DNA of 64,000 nt from Xenococcus sp. MO_188.B8 (lineage in GTDB: Bacteria > Cyanobacteriota > Cyanobacteriia > Cyanobacteriales > Xenococcaceae): positions 1 to 64,000 of the forward strand of contig JASJDR010000003.1 of assembly GCA_030065615.1 (NCBI GenBank). The letters are read 5' to 3'. How positions within the stretch are numbered: the first letter of the stretch is position 1; each line of letters starts with the position of its first letter. The notes beneath the pieces were generated by a model that was given only the letters and a program-made list of their open reading frames with translations, was not told the DNA's origin and did not search any database. The position numbers and the translations under genes were made by a program. Shown one piece after another: positions 5,933 through 15,935 of the stretch.

Positions 5933-7381
5933 CTAATTTTTTAATTTTTGTAAGGCGAGTTGCGCCATTTTAAGGTAATTAATTTTACCGCGATCACTAC
6001 GTTGTAGAGAATCAACTTGCACCCAATTTTTCGGATGTTTATATTTACTTAATTGACCATGTAATTTTTGCTTGAGTAAATTGAGATTAAAATTTTCAGC
6101 AGGTACAAATAATGAGGTTATTACTTGCCCCCATTGCTCATCGTTTAAACCAATTACACAGACATCTTTAACTAATCCTGTAGCTAAGATAGCAGTCTCT
6201 ACTTCGGTAGGAAAAACATTTTTTCCCCCTGTAATAATTTTCTGACTTTTTCTGCCAAGGATATATAAGAAGCCTTGATCATCAAAATATCCGAGATCAT
6301 CAGTAATCAAAGATTTTGTTGTTCTCAATTTAGGATAATAACCGCAAAACAAAGAATCAGCCTGAATTTTAATCGTGCCAATTTCCCCACAATGCTGTAA
6401 TTTTCCTTGATTGTCAATAATTTTGACTGTGGCATGGGGTAAAACTTTGCCACTACTATTATTCTGATTTAAAAAGTCATGCGATCGCAAATAAACTACC
6501 CCAGAAGCAGTTTCCGTCATGCCATAGGTAGGACATAATTTTATATTGTCATCCCTGGCTTGGTCTAAAAGCGATCGCCAAGCTGGCGCACCACCTAATA
6601 ATACTGAATGAAATTTTGCTAACCAATGGGGATTAGAGTCTAGTAAAAATTTTAATTGGGTAGGGACAAGAGAAATAAAAAAGTTTTCTGGCGTAATCTC
6701 GGGTATTTTTCCTTTTTTAAGAGATTTATACGGAAAAATTGCTAATTTACCTTGAGTAATAAAACAACGCCATAATTGCATCAAACCACTAACATGATAT
6801 AGAGGCAAGGTGCAACAAGAATTAATTTGTGGGGTTGCAAAATATCGCGCAAAACCTGATACAGAAGCTGTCAAACTAGATAAAGTATGAACCGCAAACC
6901 GAATTTTTCCTGAAGATCCCCCCGTCGGAATTCCAATAATAGACTGCTCTGTCCCATCTCCCAATTCTCCCCATCTCCCCATCTCCCCATCTCCCAATTC
7001 TCCCCATCTCACCATCTCCCTATCTCCCAATTCTCCCCCTGCTCTATTTCCCAAGACCAGATCAGGTTTTACTAACTTAAAAACTTGATCCCATTCTTGA
7101 GTTTGCCAATCAGGATCACAGATCAATAAATCGACACCAGATATAATACCGGCAAAAAAATAGACAATAAATTTTATCGGATCTGGTTCTACTAGAATTA
7201 CTGAAGGAATATTTTTAGTCTGAGATTGTAATTCTTGTAACTGTATCGAGAAGTCTTGAAGCGATCGAGATACATTGTAATCAGTAAATCCGACTAACCC
7301 TCGGGAATCTTCCCATTCCTGGAAACAATTAAATAATGCTTCTTTACTGAATTGTGTTTGACAAATTTTCTCATTCCTCAT
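5933..7381 (-). CDS. menE: o-Succinylbenzoate-CoA ligase
   Basis: MenE activates o-succinylbenzoate with CoA in the menaquinone/phylloquinone route; in cyanobacteria this supplies phylloquinone of photosystem I. The 482-residue sequence is an ANL adenylating enzyme: nucleotide loop PTGGSSGK near residues 152-159, CPTYGMTETASG near 280, the hinge region GYFDDQGFLYILGRKSQK and a C-terminal catalytic lysine in DRGKINY. Residues about 115-143 are a repetitive insert (GELGDGEMGRW-type) encoded by a CT-rich tandem repeat just before the P-loop. menB lies 1.4 kb away on the same strand, which supports the role. It is divergent from the DciA-like gene, 18 bp apart. Confidence 0.9.
   Translation of the reverse strand: MRNEKICQTQFSKEALFNCFQEWEDSRGLVGFTDYNVSRSLQDFSIQLQELQSQTKNIPSVILVEPDPIKFIVYFFAGIISGVDLLICDPDWQTQEWDQVFKLVKPDLVLGNRAGGELGDREMVRWGELGDGEMGRWGELGDGTEQSIIGIPTGGSSGKIRFAVHTLSSLTASVSGFARYFATPQINSCCTLPLYHVSGLMQLWRCFITQGKLAIFPYKSLKKGKIPEITPENFFISLVPTQLKFLLDSNPHWLAKFHSVLLGGAPAWRSLLDQARDDNIKLCPTYGMTETASGVVYLRSHDFLNQNNSSGKVLPHATVKIIDNQGKLQHCGEIGTIKIQADSLFCGYYPKLRTTKSLITDDLGYFDDQGFLYILGRKSQKIITGGKNVFPTEVETAILATGLVKDVCVIGLNDEQWGQVITSLFVPAENFNLNLLKQKLHGQLSKYKHPKNWVQVDSLQRSDRGKINYLKMAQLALQKLKN
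6953..7039. repeat. CT-rich tandem repeat inside menE
   Basis: Units of the type CCCATCTCC and CCCAATTCT alternate for about 90 bp. The block keeps the menE frame open and encodes a Gly/Glu/Trp-rich loop. Similar CT-rich runs occur in intergenic DNA of this window (20150-20215, 41890-41960), so this looks like a dispersed short tandem repeat that landed in or grew within a gene. Confidence 0.8.
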
Positions 7382-7399
7382 TCGTGATCCTTTATTTCT

Positions 7400-7999
7400 A
7401 TGTTTTCCTTAGACAAAATATTAAGTAAGATTACTGAAAAACCAGAATGGCAAGAATATCAGCAATATCAACAATTATTAAAATTTTGGCCCCAAGTTAT
7501 TAATCGTAAAATAGCTCAAAATACACGTATGCTCTATTTTTCTAGAGGAATTTTGGGGATAGCAACTTCTAGTGCAGTTTGGGCACAAGAACTTACTTTG
7601 CAGAGATATTCGCTGCTAAAACGACTTAATAAGCATTTAAAATTTGATGTTAAAGATATACGCTTTACTCCCGCTAGATGGGATAATACCATCAATCAGC
7701 ATAATCAACCAAATTCATCCAAAAAGTCTAATAATAAAGAAAATATAGCTTTTTTCTTGGATAAACTACCAGAACCTGAAACCAATATTTCTACGCCTAA
7801 AACACCTAATGAGAGCTTACAAACTTGGTTAGAAAAAGTAAAAATGCGATCACAGACTTGGTCTCTTTGCCCTCAATGTAACTCTCCAACACCGCAAAAA
7901 GAACTAGAACGCTGGCATTTATGTTGCCATTGTATGGCACAGCAAAAACACTTAGAGTACCGCCCTACAACATTTTTTAATACTAATAACCAAAAGTAA
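7400..7999 (+). CDS. DUF721/DciA-like protein with C-terminal zinc ribbon
   Basis: The protein has 199 residues. The N-terminal part (about 5-95) has the DUF721/DciA pattern: WPQVINRKIAQNT, then LYFSRGILGIATSSAVWAQEL, and a final IRFTPARW strand. DciA-type proteins help load the replicative helicase in bacteria without DnaC/DnaI. A linker is followed by CPQCNSPTPQKELERWHLCCHC (22 residues between 153 and 175), which looks like a zinc ribbon with CxxC pairs. It is divergent from menE. The helicase-loading role is inferred from family only. Confidence 0.75.
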   Translation: MFSLDKILSKITEKPEWQEYQQYQQLLKFWPQVINRKIAQNTRMLYFSRGILGIATSSAVWAQELTLQRYSLLKRLNKHLKFDVKDIRFTPARWDNTINQHNQPNSSKKSNNKENIAFFLDKLPEPETNISTPKTPNESLQTWLEKVKMRSQTWSLCPQCNSPTPQKELERWHLCCHCMAQQKHLEYRPTTFFNTNNQK

Positions 8000-8308
8000 T
8001 AATCTCGTCTTTAACCCTAGGTAGCATCTTTTGAAGTGATCCCCTATGCTTTTACCAAGATTTTCCAAATAATATTAGCGTTCAATAATCTGTAATTCAT
8101 GATACAATTACCGATTATTTTTAGCTTCTTGTATACATTTATTAACCAATAATAAAGAGAATCTTAAATTAAAAATATATCGGGGATCGCGATAACCCAG
8201 ATGTCATCAATACTTGTCTTATTTTTCTGCGGGGATCACTAAGAAGCACAATTGATAACAACACACACTTAGATGGATTAATTAAGCTTTTTTGCAATTA
8301 CGATCCCA
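8000..8308. other. Intergenic stretch without recognised gene
   Basis: The 309-base gap is AT-rich and holds no convincing reading frame or RNA. CGGGGATC occurs twice (about 8180 and 8231), but no larger structure was seen. Confidence 0.4.
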
Positions 8309-8590
8309 ATGAAGAGAGTTGATTTTTTGAATTCTTCCTGTCGTCACTGTCGTTTTTATCGGCCAGAAGGGCGGAGGGGGGGAGTTTGCCAAAAGTTAAG
8401 CGTGCCAGTTGATAGCAATTGGAAAGCCTGTACTTTAGCTTGTTCTCCTTTTACAAACAGTTTAAAAAAACTAGAAGATATTGTCCATTTAGAAACTGCT
8501 TTTTCACTCAGGTACGCCAATCAGCCTTCTTTAAAGGTTAATCCTAAGACCCAGGAAATTGTTGGTACAACCAATAATAAAACTTTATAA
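8309..8590 (+). CDS. Conserved cysteine-rich cyanobacterial protein, 93 residues
   Basis: The N-terminal 45 residues contain CRHCRFYRPEGRRGGVCQ and WKACTLACSPF, a likely metal-binding set of four to five cysteines. The C-terminal half is polar without clear motifs. I do not recognise a named family, but the cysteine pattern looks conserved and the start codon and frame are clear. No operon partner; menB is convergent downstream. Confidence 0.7.
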   Translation: MKRVDFLNSSCRHCRFYRPEGRRGGVCQKLSVPVDSNWKACTLACSPFTNSLKKLEDIVHLETAFSLRYANQPSLKVNPKTQEIVGTTNNKTL

Positions 8591-8765
8591 AAAATTTGAG
8601 TTTGTCTAGATACTCCGATGAGTTTTGCTTATTTGCTATAGTTGTGACTTTAACAAGGCTACTTTTAATATCAATTAGCGTCAAGTTTTTTTATCTCCAT
8701 AATCGAAAGTCGCACCATAACAGGATATAGGTACGACTTTTTCTTGAATTTTGCTTAGGCAAAAT

Positions 8766-9599
8766 TTATGGTAACCAAGGATATTGACGGAAATCTGGCG
8801 GACGTTTTTCTAAAAAAGCTTGTTTTCCTTCCGATCCTTCCTCAGTCATGTAATAAAGCAAGGTGGCATTTCCTGCCAACTCTTGTAAACCGGCTTGACC
8901 ATCACAATCAGCATTAAAAGCAGCTTTCAAACAGCGAATAGCAATCGGACTTTTTTGTAAAATTTCTTGTGCCCATTTTATTCCTTCTGTTTCTAATTCA
9001 TCTACGGTCACAACATGATTAACTAAACCCATAGTCAAAGCCTCTTGAGCTTGATATTGACGGCAAAGAAACCAAATCTCTCTGGCTTTTTTCTGCCCTA
9101 CAATTCTTGCTAAGTAGCTAGCGCCAAAACCTCCGTCAAAACTTCCTACTTTGGGGCCAGTTTGACCAAAAATAGCGTTATCTGCTGCAATAGTCAGATC
9201 ACAAATCAGATGTAAAACATGACCACCACCAATTGCATAACCAGCTACCAAAGCAATAGTCACCTTTGGTAAGGAACGAATCAATCTTTGTAAGTCCAAC
9301 ACATTTAGACGAGGTACACCATCATCATCTACGTAACCAGCTTTTCCCCGAACAGTTTGATCTCCACCAGAGCAAAAAGCATACTTGCCATCGGTATGAG
9401 GTCCCGCACCAGTCAAGAGTACGACGCCAATTTTACTATCTTCTTTAACATCCCAAAAAGCATCGTACATTTCAAAAACAGTTTTAGGGCGAAAGGCATT
9501 ACGTTTATGAGGTCGATTAATTGTAATTTTGGCAATACCATCCCATTTTTGATATAGGATATCTTCATAGTTTTTGCTCATTTGCCAAGGAATATTCAT
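8766..9599 (-). CDS. menB: 1,4-Dihydroxy-2-naphthoyl-CoA synthase
   Basis: MenB closes the naphthoquinone ring by converting succinylbenzoyl-CoA to DHNA-CoA. The 277-residue protein is a crotonase-fold enzyme with [14 protein letters not shown] near residue 26, the oxyanion-type segment [14 protein letters not shown] near 72, [20 protein letters not shown] near 120, [14 protein letters not shown] near 146 and the usual C-terminus ending in RQYPWLP. Length and motifs agree with cyanobacterial MenB. menE lies upstream in the window on the same strand but separated by two plus-strand genes. Confidence 0.95.
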   Translation of the reverse strand: MNIPWQMSKNYEDILYQKWDGIAKITINRPHKRNAFRPKTVFEMYDAFWDVKEDSKIGVVLLTGAGPHTDGKYAFCSGGDQTVRGKAGYVDDDGVPRLNVLDLQRLIRSLPKVTIALVAGYAIGGGHVLHLICDLTIAADNAIFGQTGPKVGSFDGGFGASYLARIVGQKKAREIWFLCRQYQAQEALTMGLVNHVVTVDELETEGIKWAQEILQKSPIAIRCLKAAFNADCDGQAGLQELAGNATLLYYMTEEGSEGKQAFLEKRPPDFRQYPWLP

Positions 9600-9996
9600 A
9601 GGTTATGGGTATTAATAAAGTTTTGCTTTGCGACTTTAGGCATATTAGCGCAAGCGAGTAGATTTTCTCCCTAGCTTGATTGTCAGCGATCGCGTAAGTA
9701 TTAACTATAAATACTTGACAAAACTTTATTAACTAATTATGAATTTTGACGTATTAATAGTGGGGATCAAAGCTAAAATACTTTCAACAGTTTAAGCTGT
9801 GATTATATTCTAACTAGAAGATCACATAAATTGTTTAATTTAATCAAGCGTTAATTAGTGAGAAATTAAACAAAACTTAACAAAGAAAAAATACAATTAT
9901 TTAACCCTTGTGTCCCTCGTACTGGCGCGTTTCTTAGGAGATTTTAATCCTTAGGATCGCTTGTTAAACAAATAACTGTAAATCAAGGTAAGTAAA
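9600..9996. other. Intergenic region upstream of the zinc-ribbon gene
   Basis: The 397 bases are AT-rich with one near-HIP1 site near 9688. They presumably contain the menB promoter (reading left) and the promoter of the gene at 9997. No RNA structure or small gene was recognised. Confidence 0.4.
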
Positions 9997-10215
9997 ATGT
10001 CTGTCACCCAAATTATTCGTTGTCCCAACTGTGGGAATTTTGCAGAAAGATATAATAATTTAGAAAGTCATATTATGCGTACTGCTTGCAATAGCTGTGA
10101 CTATTTGCTGGTACAATGCGCCAAAACTTGTAGAGTTATTGAATCTTACGCTCCTGGAATTAATTATGCTGTGCCTCAAGTGACGAGACCCTTAGTTGCC
10201 CACAAGCAGCGTTAG
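9997..10215 (+). CDS. Small zinc-ribbon protein, 72 residues
   Basis: The protein has two CxxC-type pairs, CPNCG near residue 9 and CNSC near 31, followed by CAKTC near 41, so a small zinc ribbon is likely. The N-terminal half ([14 protein letters not shown]) is typical of short cyanobacterial proteins of unknown role. Its last 56 bases overlap the 3' end of rlmN on the other strand. Confidence 0.75.
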   Translation: MSVTQIIRCPNCGNFAERYNNLESHIMRTACNSCDYLLVQCAKTCRVIESYAPGINYAVPQVTRPLVAHKQR

Positions 10216-11209
10216 CTTCGAGACCCCGAGAATAACGAACACTAACAGCTATTTTATGTTGTTGTAAAATTCCTTTGAATTGATTAATGCGTTGCTTACT
10301 AGGACGCTGATAATCGACTTCGGAAATCGGATTATAGGGAATAAGATTAACATGAGTTTGAAAACCCCTTAGATGTTGAACTAATTCCTCAGCATGTTCT
10401 GGCAAATCATTCACTCCAGAAAGCAAAATATACTCAAAAGTTACTCTTCTTCCCGTAATCTGAACATATTCTCGGCATTCAGCGAGTAAAGATTTTAGAG
10501 GATAATGCTCGGCGCTGGGAATTAAAGTTTCTCTTAAGCGTTGATTGGAAGCATGGAGACTCACCGCAAAAGTAACCTGTAGTTTGTGCTGAGCTAATTC
10601 GCGGATTTTACCTTTTAGACCTACTGTAGATATTGTAAGCGATCGCTGAGCGATCCCCACATCACTATTAAGAGATTTTACAGCCGAAACTACCTCATCA
10701 ATATTAATTAAGGGTTCTCCCATGCCCATAAAAACTACATTACTAACTCTTTGGCCAAAATCTTCCTGGACTGTTAACACTTGATCGACAATTTCATAAG
10801 CTTCGAGGTTGCGCTCAAAACCGCCCTTTCCTGTAGCGCAAAAATCGCAAGCCATTGGACAACCGACTTGGGAAGAAACACAAACGGTTAAACGTTTCTC
10901 GGTAGGAATTCCCACAGCCTCCACAATTAACCCATCATGTAGTTTGAGTAGATACTTACGAGTCTGATCGGGAGCAATACTGCAATAATGAATTTGAGAA
11001 CGACCTATTGGTTGTTCAGCAACGGATTCGCGGAATTTCTTGGGAAAAACCGTAATTTCATTCAGCGATCGCACTCCTTTATGGTATAACCATTGATATA
11101 ATTGCTTTCCTCTGTAAGCAGGTTGTCCTTGTTCTTCGATCCAGCTGGTTAATTCTTCTACCGACTTTCCTAAAAGAACTTCTGGTTTTGTTGATAATTG
11201 ATGATTCAT
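10160..11209 (-). CDS. rlmN: Dual-specificity 23S rRNA/tRNA adenine C2-methyltransferase
   Basis: RlmN is a radical-SAM enzyme that methylates A2503 of 23S rRNA and A37 of some tRNAs. The 349-residue protein has the radical-SAM cluster C117-x3-C121-x2-C124 ([20 protein letters not shown]), the GMGEPL motif near residue 163, the RSLTISTVG segment and a conserved C-terminal cysteine in EANAACGQL. The gene starts just downstream of the GlcF-like gene on the same strand (25 bp), suggesting co-transcription. Confidence 0.96.
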   Translation of the reverse strand: MNHQLSTKPEVLLGKSVEELTSWIEEQGQPAYRGKQLYQWLYHKGVRSLNEITVFPKKFRESVAEQPIGRSQIHYCSIAPDQTRKYLLKLHDGLIVEAVGIPTEKRLTVCVSSQVGCPMACDFCATGKGGFERNLEAYEIVDQVLTVQEDFGQRVSNVVFMGMGEPLINIDEVVSAVKSLNSDVGIAQRSLTISTVGLKGKIRELAQHKLQVTFAVSLHASNQRLRETLIPSAEHYPLKSLLAECREYVQITGRRVTFEYILLSGVNDLPEHAEELVQHLRGFQTHVNLIPYNPISEVDYQRPSKQRINQFKGILQQHKIAVSVRYSRGLEANAACGQLRVSSLEAQHN

Positions 11210-11234
11210 TCTTAGCTCTTAAAATGTTCAATGT

Positions 11235-12548
11235 TTAATGCTTAATGACTTTAATTCCTCGGATAGAATAATCCAATAACTCGACCGGATGTAAAACAAG
11301 AGGTTGTCTATGTTTAGCTTGTAAATGTTTCTTAATTTGTAGAGAACAACCAGGATTAGGAGAAGCGATGATCTCCGCACCAGTATTCAATAAATTATTA
11401 ACCTTTTGTTGTCCCAACTCATTAGCAACTTCTGGCTGCAACATATTATAAACTCCCGCACTACCACAACAGATCGCAGCATCGATAGGTTCTCGTAATT
11501 TTACTCCTGGTATTTTCTTAAGAAGTTGACGAGGTTCTAAACTAATCTTTTGTCCATGTAACAAATGACAGGCATCTTGGTAGACAATAGTTAAATCTTC
11601 ATCAGCTAAAGGTGATAGTTTAGATGTCAAATCAATAGTTGCTAAAAACTCTTGAATATCTTTAACTTTATCAGAAAAATCTTGAGCTACTTCTCGATAT
11701 TCTTCATCATTAGCCAAGATAGAACCATATTCTTTTAAGGTATGTCCACAACCGGCTGCATTAATAATAATTGCATCGACATTAGTATCCCTAAAACTAT
11801 CGATCATTTGTTTAGCCAAACTTTGCGCCTGGGTTTCTCTTCCTTGATGAGCAGGTAAAGCAGCACAACAACCCTGACTTTTCGGAATAACAACTTCACA
11901 ACCATTAGCAGTTAAAACTCGAACCGTTGCTTCATTAACAGGGGAGAAAAATAATCTTTGCACACAACCTAAAATCACGCCAACTCGGTAGCGTTTTTCC
12001 CCTTGAGCGGGAATAATCTCTGGAAAATTATCTTGAAAAGAATTAACTGATACTTGAGGTAAGATTGACTCCATTGCCGCCAACCGAGACCATAGCTTAT
12101 CTAATATTTTGGTATCACGAATTATTTTCTGCAATCCAGATTTTTGATACAACCAAAGTGCAGGCAGCAAACTACGTAAACGATTGGGGTAAGGAAAGAG
12201 ATTAAATATTATAGTTCTGATTAATCTATCCGAGAAACTTCGCTCTTGATGTCTTTCCAATTGAGGACGAGTTTGGGCAATCAAGTGATCGTATTCTACT
12301 CCAGCAGGGCAAATGGTCGTGCAAGCCAAACAACCCAAACAACTGTCAAAATGTTGCACCGTAGTCTTTTCTATTGTAGCTTCTCCTTTCGCGATCGCGT
12401 CCATTAAATAAATTCTGCCCCTCGGAGAATCCATTTCTTTGCCAATGATGCGGTAACTAGGACAAGTCGCAAGACAAAAGCCGCAGTGAACACAACTATC
12501 AATTAATTCTTGTTGAGGTGGATTTAGATTATCAAAATTAGTAGTCAT
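11235..12548 (-). CDS. glcF: Glycolate oxidase iron-sulfur subunit-like (GlcF)
   Basis: The 437-residue protein has two [4Fe-4S] ferredoxin motifs, C19-VHCGFCLATC-P near the N-terminus and CLGCLACTTICP near 70, then two CCG-type cysteine domains (GCVQRLFFSPVNEA, GCCAALPAHQG, CCGSAGVYNMLQP). GlcF passes electrons from glycolate oxidation. In many cyanobacteria glycolate dehydrogenase is GlcD plus GlcF; glcD is not in the window, so a related lactate/glycolate Fe-S protein is possible. Confidence 0.87.
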   Translation of the reverse strand: MTTNFDNLNPPQQELIDSCVHCGFCLATCPSYRIIGKEMDSPRGRIYLMDAIAKGEATIEKTTVQHFDSCLGCLACTTICPAGVEYDHLIAQTRPQLERHQERSFSDRLIRTIIFNLFPYPNRLRSLLPALWLYQKSGLQKIIRDTKILDKLWSRLAAMESILPQVSVNSFQDNFPEIIPAQGEKRYRVGVILGCVQRLFFSPVNEATVRVLTANGCEVVIPKSQGCCAALPAHQGRETQAQSLAKQMIDSFRDTNVDAIIINAAGCGHTLKEYGSILANDEEYREVAQDFSDKVKDIQEFLATIDLTSKLSPLADEDLTIVYQDACHLLHGQKISLEPRQLLKKIPGVKLREPIDAAICCGSAGVYNMLQPEVANELGQQKVNNLLNTGAEIIASPNPGCSLQIKKHLQAKHRQPLVLHPVELLDYSIRGIKVIKH

Positions 12549-13017
12549 TTATAGATGAGATCTTATAAACAGTTGCACATCTCCATAGTTTACTAATTTT
12601 AATGGTCTCATCTTTTACGTAACCGGACTTAATTAAATTTGGGATATGCTGAATTGCGGTATGATTTTTAAAATAGCAAACAGAAAAAAAATACCTGAAC
12701 AAGATTAATTATCTATTCTGAATTTTGTTCCCTATTCCCCTATTCGTCCCATCTACGTCGGATCTTATCCCATTTGTTAACTCGCGCGTCCCCCCCATTC
12801 TAGGATAAATAAAACTCATAGGGGTAGTTTATACCCAAATGCAATGGGTGCAACCATCACATAGTTTGATACACCGCAGGGTCGAGACACTTCGGGTAGA
12901 GCTTTGCAAGCGCAAGCAAGCGTCAATTTAATTTTGTCTACACACTTAGCTTGTAATAATTGTTGAGAAACGTAATTTCGTTAAAATAATGGCATCTAAT
13001 TACCTCTAGAGGATAGT
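12549..13017. other. Intergenic region with GC-rich repeat fragments
   Basis: The 469 bases separate divergent genes. Around 12870-12930 lies a mosaic of short dyads (GACACTTCGGGTAGAGC, GCAAGCGCAAGCAAGCG) like the dispersed palindromic repeats elsewhere in the window. No gene was seen. Confidence 0.4.
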
Positions 13018-13479
13018 GTGAACAATTCCGTAATCCAAACTGACTTAGCAGAAAATCAATCGCTTTACGAACAAGATTATTATCTTTGGCTCGACAAAAC
13101 TGTTGATAATCTTAACAATCAAAATTATCAAGAAATAGACTGGAAAAATTTAATTGAAGAGGTCAAATGCTTGGGGAAAAGTGAACAGAGAGCATTAAGA
13201 TTTTATCTAACTAGATTATTAGAATATTTATTCAAAAGATGTTACGTCGATCTTCCTCAATGCTATAAAGGTTGGGAAACAGAAATTAGAAACTTTAGAA
13301 ATGAAATTGAAGAAATATTAATTGATTCTCCTAGCCTAAAAAATTATTTGTTTAAAGTTCACTCTTTTTGTTATCAAAAAGCTTGGAAAAATATCAAAGA
13401 AGATTATCCTGATATTAATTGTCCAACTACTTTTCCTTTTGATATCGATAACTTATTAACTCAAAAATATTGGCATTAA
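13018..13479 (+). CDS. DUF29 family protein
   Basis: The 153-residue protein has the DUF29 pattern: YEQDYYLWLDKTVDNL, then IDWKNLIEEVKCLGKSEQRA, RLLEYLFKRCY and an all-helical C-terminus. DUF29 is widespread in cyanobacteria and of unknown role. GTG at 13018 is chosen as start because an AGAGGA ribosome site lies 5-10 bases upstream. It stands alone. Confidence 0.87.
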   Translation: MNNSVIQTDLAENQSLYEQDYYLWLDKTVDNLNNQNYQEIDWKNLIEEVKCLGKSEQRALRFYLTRLLEYLFKRCYVDLPQCYKGWETEIRNFRNEIEEILIDSPSLKNYLFKVHSFCYQKAWKNIKEDYPDINCPTTFPFDIDNLLTQKYWH

Positions 13480-13893
13480 TTTTATCATACTTCTCGGTGT
13501 ATGCTTACCCTTATTATCTTTATTCGAGAATCTTGACTTGTTTGCTATCTTTTTCTCTATAGTAATCGCAAAATTTATTTATTTAAACTTTTGGTAGCTA
13601 AATTGTCAAAATTTTTCTCTAGCTGATGTAGAGTTTGAGAAAGAGTGGACAGAAGAAACCCTAAAATCTTGAGTGACCATAATAATAAAAAATTTCTGAT
13701 GCTCCAGACAATTCACCAGGTAACGCTCCTAGTTTTGATTTAACTGTTAATGTAATGCTTAACCAATGACTGAATCATTTTCAGAAGATTACAACTTCTT
13801 TTAGCTCAAAATTATTTTCTTATCGACAAGAACCGTTATTCCCTAAAATTAATTATTCAGTATTGTCAGAGCAGATTGTTGGTATGATTCCTA
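13480..13893. other. Intergenic region with a possible gene fragment
   Basis: No complete gene was found. A short open stretch near 13699-13770 (reading DAPDNSPGNAPSFDLTV, then a stop) looks like a decayed coding fragment of unknown origin. The rest is AT-rich. Confidence 0.3.
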
Positions 13894-13914
13894 ATGACAG
13901 AAGAAGAAAAAATT

Positions 13915-14421
13915 ATGAGAAGTAAATTATTTAGATTAATATTAATCCTAGTGATATTTGTAGTTACTAGCGTCTGGACTCCATGGGGTACTAGACCAGT
14001 TATTGCCCAAGAAAATACTGTTAATTACACTTATAGCGAACTGAGAAACCAAGATTTATCTCATCGGGATCTATCTAGTGGCGTGTTTGCGGCTGCGGAT
14101 GTCAGAGGGAGTAATTTTGAAGGTTCCAATTTAAGTAATTCAATTTTGACTAAGGCAATTTTTACTGATACTAATTTGGCAGGAGTTGATTTAACTGGCT
14201 CTTTTATGGATAGAGTCGATTTAAGTCATGCTAATCTGACTAATGCCATTTTACAAGATGCGATCGCGACTAGCACTAATTTTAGTGATACTGATATTAC
14301 AGGAGCCGATTTTTCTGGAGCAATATTAGATCGCTATCAAGCCTATCTTCTTTGTCAAAGGGCAAAAGGAGTAAACCCCACCACTGGAGTGTCCACGAGA
14401 TCTAGTTTAAGCTGTAAATAA
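13915..14421 (+). CDS. Secreted pentapeptide-repeat protein
   Basis: The protein starts with a signal peptide (MRSKLFRLILILVIFVVTSV, cleavage near PVIAQE), followed by about 90 residues of A(D/N)LxX pentapeptide repeats such as ADVRGSNFEGSNLSNS and GVDLTGSFMDRVDLSHANL. It should form a right-handed quadrilateral beta-helix in the periplasm or thylakoid lumen. An upstream in-frame ATG at 13894 exists, but the ATG at 13915 directly precedes the basic n-region of the signal peptide. Exact role unknown. Confidence 0.85.
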   Translation: MRSKLFRLILILVIFVVTSVWTPWGTRPVIAQENTVNYTYSELRNQDLSHRDLSSGVFAAADVRGSNFEGSNLSNSILTKAIFTDTNLAGVDLTGSFMDRVDLSHANLTNAILQDAIATSTNFSDTDITGADFSGAILDRYQAYLLCQRAKGVNPTTGVSTRSSLSCK

Positions 14422-14437
14422 ATCTATAGACTTTAGA

Positions 14438-14467
14438 AAAACAAAAGGGGGAACGCTGGTTCACCCC
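14438..14467 (-). terminator. Rho-independent-type terminator of ndk
   Basis: On the minus strand GGGGTGAA pairs with TTCCCCC around a short loop, followed by TTTTGTTTTT. It lies 40-70 bp past the ndk stop and between two convergent genes. Confidence 0.7.
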
Positions 14468-14510
14468 GATCGAGCAAAAGATTATTTTCTAATCAATAAC
14501 CAAATTAGAT

Positions 14511-14960
14511 TTATTCGTATAACCAGGGTGTAATCGCAGGACTCCAGCTAACTAATTCCTCTTCTTTAAACCAAAGAGCAATTTCTGATTGAGCTGTTTC
14601 AATCGCATCAGAACCATGAATAATATTACGACCAATACTAACGCCGAAATCCCCTCGGATAGTTCCTGGTTCAGCAGTTAGAGGGTTGGTAGCACCAATA
14701 AGTTTTCTGGCACTAGCAACAACACCATCACCTTCCCATACCATTGCTACTACAGGAGCAGAAATAATAAAGTCAACCAAACTGCCAAAGAATGGTCTTT
14801 CTTTATGTACGCCGTAATGTTGTTCTGCTAGTTCGCGAGATACTTGCATGAGTTTCATGCCTACAAGAGTAAAACCTTTAGTCTCAAAACGACTAACAAT
14901 TTCCCCTACTAGGTTGCGTTGTACCCCGTCGGGTTTGATCATAATAAAAGTGCGTTCCAA
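14511..14960 (-). CDS. ndk: Nucleoside diphosphate kinase
   Basis: Ndk balances nucleoside triphosphates using ATP through a phosphohistidine. The 149-residue sequence is full length: [18 protein letters not shown] at the N-terminus, [11 protein letters not shown] near 55, and the active-site histidine H115 in [12 protein letters not shown]. It is followed by its own terminator. Confidence 0.97.
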   Translation of the reverse strand: MERTFIMIKPDGVQRNLVGEIVSRFETKGFTLVGMKLMQVSRELAEQHYGVHKERPFFGSLVDFIISAPVVAMVWEGDGVVASARKLIGATNPLTAEPGTIRGDFGVSIGRNIIHGSDAIETAQSEIALWFKEEELVSWSPAITPWLYE

Positions 14961-15024
14961 GATTTCCCTCCCAGAGTATCAAAATTTGTCACAAACTACA
15001 GATTAACACTGACAGGTAAATCAA

Positions 15025-15260
15025 AAGTCACCGTTACACCGCTTGCGTCTTTCGCCGCCCTAACCCTAAAGGGTACCCCTTCGGATAAGGATACCGCTTC
15101 GCACGCCCCGAAGGTAGCGCTAAAGCATACCGCTCCGCATATCCTTTAGGATAACGCGGGTTCTGCCCGCTGCGGTGACCAGTGTTCCCCGGTCAAAATA
15201 AGGGGGAAAGCTTATTTTGAGTTCTCCGCGGGTTAAAACAACGCGGATTCTATAAGGTTG
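15025..15260. repeat. Palindromic repeat cluster and 3' hairpins of a TnpB element
   Basis: The region 15040-15180 is packed with short dyads (CCTAAAGGGTACCCCTTCGG, CCTTTAGGATAACGCGGG) of the type seen near 24400 and 63750. At 15194-15219 CAAAATAAG and CTTATTTTG form a perfect 9-bp stem with an 8-nt loop. On the minus strand this lies directly after the tnpB remnant, the usual place of the omega RNA and right end of IS200/IS605 elements. Confidence 0.6.
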
Positions 15261-15935
15261 TTACAAAGCAGTCTGAAGACACGCTTCTTCACATCTTATC
15301 CGATACAATTTACTCAAGTCGTTGAAGATGTCATATCGGTGTGGACGACTCAAAACGCCCCTAGTGACCTTGGCTAAAGATACATCCTTTAGCTGTGTCA
15401 TTACTTGCTTGCGGATAATATTTGCTGCTCCAATGCAATCTGAATTTGCCCAAATTCCGTCATCCGTTAAATAACCGCCACGACCAAGATTATTTAGCCT
15501 CTGTTTTATTTTCTTACCTCTTTTTCCTGTAAATCTATGCTTCCTTTCAGATTTTTCACCGAAGGTCGGAAGCTCATCATTAGCTAAAAAATTTGACTTG
15601 CTAGTATAGCTTTCTTCAGTCTCATAAAAGACAATTCCATGCTGAATTGCTAGCTGCTCAATTCTATTTTTAATAGCTGCATTGGGTATGGTTACAAATT
15701 CTTGGTTGACTTTTTTGGACATCTTAGACTCATTTTTGATACCTTGATTCCAGCCGTGAACAATCACCCCTACATCATTAGTCAAGCACCAGTTAATAAT
15801 GAAACGGGCAACCTTATTTCTGATATCCCGAAATTGTCTATTTCTTTTTTCAGACAAAGCAGCAAGTTTGTCATCCCAATAAGCTTGAGGCTTTCCTTTC
15901 TTAAGAGTAGCTACTTTTTTGTTGTAGAACTGAAA
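15261..15935 (-). pseudogene. TnpB (IS200/IS605-type RNA-guided nuclease) remnant, N-terminus missing
   Basis: The frame stays open from 15935 (after a TAA) to the stop at 15261, about 224 codons, beginning FQFYNKKVATLKKGKPQAYW. It matches the C-terminal half of TnpB: NQEFVTIPNAAIKNRIEQLA, then EESYTSKSNFL with the RuvC-II glutamate, and SDCIGAANIIRKQV with the RuvC-III aspartate. The N-terminal region with the first RuvC aspartate is gone; TnpB is usually near 400 residues. The first ATG (15857) would give 198 residues. It is most likely a dead element. Confidence 0.85.
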
